This document shows positions 24,040 to 30,149 of a stretch of 64,000 nt of DNA, piece after piece. This DNA is from a virus. The notes under the pieces were generated by a model, which saw nothing but the letters and a program-made list of their open reading frames with translations, did no database searches and was not told where the DNA came from. The position numbers were made by a program, and so were the translations under genes. Numbering within the stretch: position 1 is the first letter of the stretch; every line of letters begins with the position of its first letter. The DNA lies in IMG/VR virus record IMGVR_UViG_3300044530_001128, positions 1-64,000 of that record; one strand, 5' to 3'.

Positions 24040-24671
24040 TCCAAGCGGTAACCGGTTCGGAGACATTCAGCGCTAGCGGAAGCATGCGCGTCATGTGCTT
24101 CTGGCGCAAACGGTTCACAGAGCCCGAGGAGCCCTTGCTCCGGGCTATCAAGGACAGTCGTTCCGGCATCCGGGAGGCGGGTCGTAGCGAGAACCTCCCG
24201 GCCGGGGCGGTCGAGGCTCACGGGCGCTGGACCCTTGGCCGGTACGAAGCCGAGCCCGAAGGCGTGCTGCACGTCTGCGTTATGAGTTCGCGGGCGCGCT
24301 TCGGCATGGCCGAGTACCACTTCTACATGTACATCCGGGAGCAGGGCGGGCTAGTCAACGTCCGCATCCCGTTCACGGGTGACCCGCAAGCCACGCAGTC
24401 GGTCGGCTACGTCGAGGCCCGGGGCGACATGATCCCGCCCGGGTGGTTTCAGGCTACGGGCATGATCGATATTCGCGATCCCGGTGCGTCCAAGTATTCG
24501 GACGGCAACCGAGAAACCCTGCGCATTACTGCGACAGTGGTTGAGAAAGCTGAGCGCCCCTACATGCCTCCGTCCATCGCCAAGCTTCTTGTCGGGGACG
24601 ATGGCACCGTTCAACGCGTCATCACCAAGGCGGCTCCGCGCCGTCGTCTTCTCATCCGCAGGCCCACTTGA
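24033..24671 (+). CDS. unrecognised protein with basic C-terminal tail
   Basis: 212 residues; ATG 24033 overlaps the previous gene by 7 bases. A beta-rich central region (WTLGRYEAEPEGVLHVCVM, YHFYMYIREQGGLVNVRIPF) is followed by a helix and a basic end (TKAAPRRRLLIRRPT). No family recognised. It lies between the Ycf46-like ATPase and the DUF1257 gene, so it may belong to that module. Confidence 0.65.
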   Translation: MLIQAVTGSETFSASGSMRVMCFWRKRFTEPEEPLLRAIKDSRSGIREAGRSENLPAGAVEAHGRWTLGRYEAEPEGVLHVCVMSSRARFGMAEYHFYMYIREQGGLVNVRIPFTGDPQATQSVGYVEARGDMIPPGWFQATGMIDIRDPGASKYSDGNRETLRITATVVEKAERPYMPPSIAKLLVGDDGTVQRVITKAAPRRRLLIRRPT

Positions 24672-24697
24672 AACGGCGGTGACCTGTACGCTATCCT
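24668..24697 (+). promoter_or_regulatory. promoter upstream of DUF1257 gene
   Basis: TTGAAA, 18-bp spacer, TATCCT; AGGAGCAA and ATG 24724 follow. Confidence 0.5.
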
Positions 24698-24723
24698 AGC
24701 CGTTCACTCTCAGGAGCAATAGC

Positions 24724-25191
24724 ATGAGCCACAATGTCACGGTAAAGGGGGTCGCCATCCGGTCGATCCCGGCACTCACGAAGGCGGTGAGCAATCTCCG
24801 CGCCCGGGGTGTTCCCATCAGCATCGAGAAGCGGGAGCGGTTCAAGACCTATGCTCGCCAGCCGGACAGGTGCGACTACGCCATCCACATCGATGGCGCG
24901 AACCACGAGATCGGCGTGCTGAAATCGGCTGACAAGCCGGGCGAATACGAGTTCGTGTTCGACCCGTACTCGGACAGCCGCACCAGCAGTATCGCCCACT
25001 TCCTCGGCATGAAGGGCGTGATCGACGATCCCAACCACACTGTCTCGCATGCCCAGCGGGCCATCGGGCAGTTGACGCAGGAGCATGCGCTCTGCGCCGC
25101 CGAAGAGAAGTTTGAAAACGAGGGCTGGTCGTTCGAACGCCAGATCGACGCCAAGACCGGCGTCATCCAGTCCATCGCCACGTTGAACTAG
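24724..25191 (+). CDS. DUF1257 (Ycf35-like) protein
   Basis: 155 residues. The N-terminus (MSHNVTVKGVAIRSIPALTK), the central YAIHIDGANHEIGVLKSADK and the FVFDPYSDSR stretch fit the DUF1257/Ycf35 family found in plastids, cyanobacteria and phages. It is preceded by its own promoter and AGGAGCAA. The DUF2997 gene follows 10 bases after its stop and a Ycf46-like ATPase lies upstream, the association expected for this family. The biochemical role is not known. Confidence 0.75.
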   Translation: MSHNVTVKGVAIRSIPALTKAVSNLRARGVPISIEKRERFKTYARQPDRCDYAIHIDGANHEIGVLKSADKPGEYEFVFDPYSDSRTSSIAHFLGMKGVIDDPNHTVSHAQRAIGQLTQEHALCAAEEKFENEGWSFERQIDAKTGVIQSIATLN

Positions 25192-25201
25192 GGAGGCTGC
25201 A

Positions 25202-25420
25202 TTGTCGTTCGAAAAGCCCAAGGTTATCGTCTCCGTGGACCCGGTCGGCGGGGTCCATATCGAAACCGTTGGTTTCGCCGGTGACTCCTGCGCGGTCGCC
25301 ACGAAGGACTTGGAGCGCGTGCTTATCTCCAAGGACGGCACGATGACCGAAGAGAAAAAGGACGAATACTACCAGCAGGGGGAGAGCCTCGGCCAGATGG
25401 TCGACAACCTCCGCCTGTAG
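25202..25420 (+). CDS. DUF2997 protein
   Basis: 72 residues from a TTG start with GGGAGG upstream; no ATG is available nearby. KVIVSVDPVGGVHIETVGFAGDSC followed by ATKDLERVL fits the DUF2997 family (IxDPdGxVxxExxGFxGxxCxxAT..LE). It forms an apparent pair with the DUF1257 gene and ends before a strong terminator, closing this transcription unit. Confidence 0.75.
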   Translation: MSFEKPKVIVSVDPVGGVHIETVGFAGDSCAVATKDLERVLISKDGTMTEEKKDEYYQQGESLGQMVDNLRL

Positions 25421-25489
25421 GAACCCCGGTCCGCGTTCGCGCTGTTGGACGTGCTAAAACCGACCAAGGGGCAGCGCCAGCGGACCATC

Positions 25490-25530
25490 CCGGGGGAGGG
25501 CGTCATTAACCCTCCCCCGGTTCTTACTTT
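25490..25530 (+). terminator. strong intrinsic terminator
   Basis: CCGGGGGAGGG pairs with CCCTCCCCCGG around a 9-nt loop, followed by TTCTTACTTT. Confidence 0.88.
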
Positions 25531-25545
25531 GCAATCGATTGCAAT
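25528..25545. repeat. 18-bp palindrome copy 14
   Basis: TTTGCAATCGATTGCAAT, intergenic, directly after the terminator U-tract. Confidence 0.88.
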
Positions 25546-25599
25546 ACGCGAACCGCCCGGCTCAGGGGAACGCTACGAGACGTGCGCCCTAGCATCTTT

Positions 25600-25626
25600 C
25601 ATAGTGTCTGCGGGTAGTCCGCAGTG
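25600..25626 (+). promoter_or_regulatory. possible -10 with 5' hairpin
   Basis: CATAGT (25600-25605) then CTGCGG-GTAGT-CCGCAG; weak relative of the hairpin-leader promoters seen after 51 kb. No clear -35. Confidence 0.3.
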
Positions 25627-25664
25627 GGTGCGGGCGGTTCACCTATTTCAATCGGAGGAGCAAC

Positions 25665-25907
25665 ATGCAGCTTTTGTCGCGAGAGCAAATCACGGGACAT
25701 GTGGACCGGTTCATCGAAGGCTACCTGAGCAGCGGCAAGAACCGATTGCGGCCTGCCACACGCAACCGCATCCTGTTCGCCGTCCAATCCATCCAGTGGC
25801 GTAGCCAGATCGACTTGGCGTACCGGATCGCGGACCTTGTCAAGGTCGACACGGAATGGATGAGCAACCCCGACCACTGGTACGCTTTCCGTCCGAGGGT
25901 AGCATGA
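25665..25907 (+). CDS. unrecognised small protein
   Basis: 80 residues preceded by GGAGGAGCAAC. Helical and basic (REQITGHVDRFIEGYLSS, RNRILFAVQSIQWRSQIDLA), possibly a small helical domain. First of four short genes joined by ATGA overlaps (25665-26615), so the four are probably translated together. Function unknown. Confidence 0.7.
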   Translation: MQLLSREQITGHVDRFIEGYLSSGKNRLRPATRNRILFAVQSIQWRSQIDLAYRIADLVKVDTEWMSNPDHWYAFRPRVA

Positions 25908-26080
25908 GCGCGCCTGCCCGATACTTGCTGCAGGACGGCAACAAGTTTATGGACCTTAAGCTCCGGGTGTCCAAGCGCGCCGAGCGCTCTATCGAGAAAG
26001 CGATTACGGACGCGCGTACGTGGGGCAAACGCGTTACCATTACGATCAACGGAACCGAACACGAGGTCGTATTCAAATGA
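25904..26080 (+). CDS. unrecognised small basic protein
   Basis: 58 residues from ATG 25904, which overlaps the previous stop (ATGA). The frame is open upstream, but the start in the overlap fits the pattern of this operon. Contains a basic helix (VSKRAERSIEKAITDAR) and a short beta end (RVTITINGTEHEVVF). No family recognised. Confidence 0.65.
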   Translation: MSAPARYLLQDGNKFMDLKLRVSKRAERSIEKAITDARTWGKRVTITINGTEHEVVFK

Positions 26081-26406
26081 AGCAGATAGTGATCAGCGCC
26101 GCCCCGGACGGCACGCTCCAAACCCTTCGGGACAAGGACATGGACCTTTCTACTCTCGGGGGTACCCGCACGGTTGTGCGTATCACCGACATTCTCTTTG
26201 ACGAGGAAGAGCAGCACTTCTACATCAAGTGGCTCAAGGGTCCGTACAAGAACCTCGTGGAAAGCCGTCACTCCACGCTAGCCCCGGAGAGTTTGGCCGC
26301 TTACGTGCACCGGGGCGTCCTGTACTTCAAAACGTACGAGATCGCCGTGCAGCACGAGATCGCACGCGTGAACGAACTGCGGCTTTCCGGGGCGACTTTC
26401 ACATGA
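26077..26406 (+). CDS. unrecognised small protein
   Basis: 109 residues from ATG 26077 (ATGA overlap with the gene before). An alternating beta pattern (RTVVRITDILFDEEEQHFYI) is followed by a helical end (YEIAVQHEIARVNELRLSG). Not recognised. Overlaps the next gene by 4 bases. Confidence 0.65.
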   Translation: MKQIVISAAPDGTLQTLRDKDMDLSTLGGTRTVVRITDILFDEEEQHFYIKWLKGPYKNLVESRHSTLAPESLAAYVHRGVLYFKTYEIAVQHEIARVNELRLSGATFT

Positions 26407-26615
26407 CGCTCCGGGAGCGTCTCGTCATGTTGCTGGACCTCCACAACATCGAGGACCCTGTGCTATTGGGCAACCTTTTGCACACGATTGCAGAGCCGAG
26501 CGACGAGGATTTAACGGTCGCCATTGCCCCCTACAGGCATGAAAACACACCAGAATTTAACGCCCTCTATAAGGACGTGGTAGCTGGTTACTTCAAGCGT
26601 GTAGCTGCACAATAA
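26403..26615 (+). CDS. unrecognised small protein
   Basis: 70 residues from ATG 26403 (ATGA overlap). Begins MTLRERLVMLLDLHNIEDP; helical throughout. An 18-bp palindrome at 26477 is read in the shared frame as L-H-T-I-A-E. Not recognised. Confidence 0.65.
   Translation: MTLRERLVMLLDLHNIEDPVLLGNLLHTIAEPSDEDLTVAIAPYRHENTPEFNALYKDVVAGYFKRVAAQ
26477..26494. repeat. 18-bp palindrome copy 15
   Basis: TTTGCACACGATTGCAGA in the previous gene, read as L-H-T-I-A-E. Confidence 0.75.
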
Positions 26616-26625
26616 GGAGCGGATA

Positions 26626-26979
26626 ATGCGCGATATCTTTGTGTTCGGTAGCAATCTCGCGGGTCGTCACGGGGCGGGCTCTGCCCTAGAAGCCGTGCGT
26701 AGCTACGGGGCCAAGTACGGGCAGGGCTTCGGATTTCAGGGTAGCTCCTACGCTATTCCGACCAAGGATCGTAACCTCAAGGTGCTGCCCCTACGGGAGA
26801 TCGAGCGATTTGTCTACGAGTTCCGGACGTTCGCCCGCGCTACCCGTGGCATCTACCGTTTCAATGTGGTCGCCATCGGCTGCGGCCTCGCGGGGTATGA
26901 GCCCAAGGATATCGCCCCGTTCTTTCGGGCCGTGTCCGATAACGTGAACCTGCCCGAAGAATTCAAGCCGTTCGTGTGA
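26626..26979 (+). CDS. A1S_2505-type phage protein, possibly macro-domain-like
   Basis: 117 residues, preceded by AAGGAG. IFVFGSNLAGRHGAGSALEA, YAIPTKDRNLKVLPL and VVAIGCGLAGYEPKDIAPFF match a widespread phage/bacterial family of non-structural proteins (A1S_2505 type). The GxNxxGxHGxG loop and the final GCGxAGY loop are reminiscent of ADP-ribose-binding macro domains; that link is inference. Overlaps the next gene's GTG. Confidence 0.75.
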   Translation: MRDIFVFGSNLAGRHGAGSALEAVRSYGAKYGQGFGFQGSSYAIPTKDRNLKVLPLREIERFVYEFRTFARATRGIYRFNVVAIGCGLAGYEPKDIAPFFRAVSDNVNLPEEFKPFV

Positions 26980-26981
26980 CC

Positions 26982-28223
26982 ATGAAGCCATTGCTTGGGC
27001 GGGTAGAGATGCTCGCCGTAGTGAATACGCAGTATGCTTCGCTGCTGTCCCCCAGCGAGTACCGCGTCCTTATGTTCATATACCAGCGGACCTACGGGTT
27101 CAACAAGGCGTCAGAAGTGATACCCATTCGGCATTTCGAGAATGGGGTTACCGCTAAGAACGGGGATATAGTCACGCACGGGGTGGGCCTAAAGCGCCGT
27201 CGCATCTTGCAGGTTTTGCAATCGCTTGCAGAAAAGCAGGTCGTGACCGTCAGCGAAGACAACCGGCGAGGCAACGTCTACGCCATAAACCCCATGCTAG
27301 CCATGATGGAAGCGCCTATGAAACGCTCGAAAAAGCCGGGTAACTATCGTAACCCTAGTGCACAAAACTGCACCGCAGCAGTGCACAAAAATGCACCCCC
27401 AAGTATAACAAGTATATATAATAGAACATTTCCTTCGTTAACTTCGTTAACTCGGAAAAGCGCGGGCGCGGGCGCGACCTCGGCCGGGGTACCGGTTCCC
27501 TTCGGAGCCACCCCCTTGCCCGAAAAACCGGGGCTAGCGGCGGCTATAGCGGGAGCCACTGCGAAGCACCACGCCGCCCGGGAAGCCCGCAAAGCGAAGC
27601 TCGGGGCGAGTGGGATCATTTCGCTTTGGTACGACAACGTAAAGAAATACCGACCCGACCTCGTCGGCAAGGCGGATGCCATCGAGTTCCCGAAATACAC
27701 GATGACGAATATCCGGCAAGTGATCAGCCGGGGCGTCGAGCTTGAAAAGCTTCCGGAGTTTTTCGAATTCGTGTGTAGCGGGTGGGATCAAGTATGCCGC
27801 CTCGTTTTCGGGAATAGGTCTACGCTCGTCGGCAAGGCCCCGGACATCCGCGTCGTGATCAAGTACGTCAACGAGTTCTATGCACTGTTCTTGAAGCACG
27901 CCGACGACAAGTCTTTCCTATCGGCCAGAGCGGCTACCCCGGAGCAAGTCGAGCGGCTTAAGGGCACGACGCTGCAACTCACTTCGCTGGTGAAAGCCGA
28001 GCGGCAACGGGCAGAGCTTGCTACTCGGCAGGCGGGGCTGCTTGTCCAAGAGAACGCCAGACTTAAGGCGCAGCTTCGTACCGCAAGTGTCACGGCAGCG
28101 CCGACGCCTAAGCCATTGAAAAGTCCCGTATTTACCCGCCTCAAGGGGGTTGCATCCGCAAAGGAACCGGGGCAGAATTTGCAAACGATTGCAGCACGGC
28201 TTGGACTTAAGCCATACGAGTAA
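26982..28223 (+). CDS. replication initiator-like protein (winged helix, phage O-like)
   Basis: 413 residues from ATG 26982; GTG 26976 in the same frame would overlap the previous stop. The N-terminal ~110 residues (YASLLSPSEYRVLMFIYQRTYGFNK, shown in part; LKRRRILQVLQSLAEKQVV) look like the winged helix of phage replication protein O-type initiators. A low-complexity linker follows, then a helical domain and a coiled coil (~320-365). It precedes a possible helicase loader and DnaB, the classic initiator-loader-helicase order. Two in-frame palindromes lie at 27215 and 28178. A/T-rich codons around 27400-27440 are unlike the surroundings. Confidence 0.7.
   Translation: MKPLLGRVEMLAVVNTQYASLLSPSEYRVLMFIYQRTYGFNKASEVIPIRHFENGVTAKNGDIVTHGVGLKRRRILQVLQSLAEKQVVTVSEDNRRGNVYAINPMLAMMEAPMKRSKKPGNYRNPSAQNCTAAVHKNAPPSITSIYNRTFPSLTSLTRKSAGAGATSAGVPVPFGATPLPEKPGLAAAIAGATAKHHAAREARKAKLGASGIISLWYDNVKKYRPDLVGKADAIEFPKYTMTNIRQVISRGVELEKLPEFFEFVCSGWDQVCRLVFGNRSTLVGKAPDIRVVIKYVNEFYALFLKHADDKSFLSARAATPEQVERLKGTTLQLTSLVKAERQRAELATRQAGLLVQENARLKAQLRTASVTAAPTPKPLKSPVFTRLKGVASAKEPGQNLQTIAARLGLKPYE
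27215..27232. repeat. 18-bp palindrome copy 16
   Basis: TTTGCAATCGCTTGCAGA in the initiator-like gene, read as L-Q-S-L-A-E. Confidence 0.78.
28178..28195. repeat. 18-bp palindrome copy 17
   Basis: TTTGCAAACGATTGCAGC near the end of the initiator-like gene, read as L-Q-T-I-A-A. Confidence 0.82.
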
Positions 28224-28238
28224 TGCGGGGGGACGGCG

Positions 28239-28820
28239 GTGGTCGAAGCGAGCAACACCAAGAGCGTACAACAAACGCAGAACGAGCTACGGGCTCTGTA
28301 TGCCCAGAGCAATCTTCCCCGGCCCTATTGGAACACTCGGCTTATCGATCTTGGCGCTATCGGCACTCTACTCCGCGAGTACGTTCTTAGCGCGCAGCGG
28401 GTCGATGACATTCTCGACGGCAGAGGCTACTGGATTTCCGGCGGGGCAAATGAGCGTGTCCCGCTGTTCGCCTCTTTCGCCCGGGACCTGATCATCCACA
28501 AGGACGGCGTCTACTTCTGCAGTCTTGTCCGCATCCACGACGCCCTGCAAAAGCCGGAGAACAACCCGGACCTTGGGAACATCTTGGCGAAATGCAAGGC
28601 GCTCTTCATCACCCACTTTCAGCAGGAAGGCCCGTTCCCGTACAACGGGTATATGCGGGCTCGCATCGAGACTATGTTGCAAGCCCGCATGGACGATGGC
28701 CTTCGCAACTACTACTCTTCGGAGTACGGCATCCAAGATGCTCGCCAGCCGGGGGAGCATTGGTGGACTAGCGATTTCTTGGTTACGGCGGCACAGACCT
28801 CGCGCGAGTTTGCCGTATAA
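28239..28820 (+). CDS. unrecognised protein between initiator and DnaB (loader candidate)
   Basis: 193 residues from a GTG start after GGGGGACGG. Mostly helical (LIDLGAIGTLLREYVLSAQR, DGVYFCSLVRIHDALQKPEN). No P-loop is visible, so it is not a DnaC-type ATPase. Its place directly before dnaB suggests a helicase-loading or accessory role, inferred from gene order only. Overlaps the helicase start by one base. Confidence 0.6.
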   Translation: MVEASNTKSVQQTQNELRALYAQSNLPRPYWNTRLIDLGAIGTLLREYVLSAQRVDDILDGRGYWISGGANERVPLFASFARDLIIHKDGVYFCSLVRIHDALQKPENNPDLGNILAKCKALFITHFQQEGPFPYNGYMRARIETMLQARMDDGLRNYYSSEYGIQDARQPGEHWWTSDFLVTAAQTSREFAV

Positions 28821-30148
28821 TGGCGACCCGCGTCGGTACGGCCCTCCTGTCCGCTCTGCGGCGCACGGGATCGGCCACCTCTCTTGGAGAGATTACGCCC
28901 GAGTTGCTCCCTGACACCGACGAGCGCAATGCGCTGTTGTGGCTCAAAGAACACGTATCCACGCATGGCTCTTTTCCCACCCCGGGGCTGTTCCGTGAAC
29001 ACACGGGCTTGGCTACCGTAGCCACCACACAGTCCCTTACGTTCTACATAGCCGAGGCCGTTAAACAGGCTCAGTACAACGCCAGCATGCCGTTGTTCGG
29101 GGACCTGCAAGATGCCATGCGTTCGCAGAACGTCGGGCTTGTCCTTGAGCGTGCCAAGCAAATCAGCCGACTTGAGCAGGCATACAATCCCCGCTCCACC
29201 GGACACGTAACCCTTGACGCCGCCCTTGGACTTGTCGAGGCGGACTACATAGAAAGCCGCCAGCTAGGGGACACTCTGCGGGGCGTCCCTTCTGGATGGG
29301 ATTACGTTGACCAGCAAACCGGCGGATGGATGAACGGCGAGCTTGTCTCGTTTGTCGGTCGCCCGGGGCGGGGCAAGACGTACATCCTACTGTACCAAGC
29401 CTACAACGCATGGCTTTCCGGCAAGAAGGTGCTGTTCGTCAGCATGGAGCTTGCCGCCCTCCAGCTTGCCCGTCGTATCGTTGGTATCCACACCCGCATC
29501 AATCCTGACTTCATCCGCAAGGGCCGTATCTCCAATAGCGCCCATGATGGATTTATCGATAGCATGCACACGATGCGGGGTGGCATCGGGTTTGACATCA
29601 TCGTAGGCGGCTTCAACAAGTCCGTCGAAGCGGTGCAGGCATTCGCCCAAGAAACTCAGCCTGACATCATCTTCATTGACGCGTCGTACTTGCTGCATTC
29701 CGAAAAGCGTAAGAGCGGCAACCAGCGTCGGGAGAATGCCGCCGACACCATCGAGGGCTTGAAGCAAACCTCGCTTGACTTGAACCGGCCTATCATTCAA
29801 TCGGTGCAGTTCAACCGCCATGCGACCAAGCCCAAGCGGGACGAGGATCAGGACGAGCGCCAGAACCCTCTATCCCACCTCTCCCTTGAGAAGATTGGCG
29901 AGACGGATACCATCGGGCAGGCGTCGTCCTACGTGTTCGGCATCGACTTGTACGATCCGCCGTTTCAGGACAGTCGTCGCTGGATGGGCTTTCTGAAAGG
30001 CCGCGAAGGCGAGAACGGGGTGTTTGCGATCAACTACGCATTCACCCCCGTTGACTTTAGTCTGCTGCACACAGGCTATGGACGGCAGGCGGACGCCCAG
30101 CAAGCGGCAGGCGTTGACGTTTCCCATATGCTCGATCAGGAAGTATAA
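28820..30148 (+). CDS. dnaB: replicative DNA helicase, DnaB-like
   Basis: 442 residues. The N-terminal ~150 residues are helical, as in DnaB. The C-terminal RecA-fold has Walker A VGRPGRGKT (about residue 178), a conserved KVLFVSMELAALQLARR stretch, Walker B PDIIFIDASYLL, and QSVQFNR. By family it unwinds DNA at the phage fork as a hexamer. Gene order (initiator, unknown, helicase, polymerase) supports this. Ends one base before the polymerase GTG. Confidence 0.9.
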   Translation: MATRVGTALLSALRRTGSATSLGEITPELLPDTDERNALLWLKEHVSTHGSFPTPGLFREHTGLATVATTQSLTFYIAEAVKQAQYNASMPLFGDLQDAMRSQNVGLVLERAKQISRLEQAYNPRSTGHVTLDAALGLVEADYIESRQLGDTLRGVPSGWDYVDQQTGGWMNGELVSFVGRPGRGKTYILLYQAYNAWLSGKKVLFVSMELAALQLARRIVGIHTRINPDFIRKGRISNSAHDGFIDSMHTMRGGIGFDIIVGGFNKSVEAVQAFAQETQPDIIFIDASYLLHSEKRKSGNQRRENAADTIEGLKQTSLDLNRPIIQSVQFNRHATKPKRDEDQDERQNPLSHLSLEKIGETDTIGQASSYVFGIDLYDPPFQDSRRWMGFLKGREGENGVFAINYAFTPVDFSLLHTGYGRQADAQQAAGVDVSHMLDQEV

Positions 30149-30149
30149 C

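Noticed and set aside
30024-30149. 42-codon upstream extension of the polymerase frame
   Set aside because: It lies inside the dnaB gene in another frame; the GTG at 30150 directly after the dnaB stop gives the MAL tag seen on other replication proteins.
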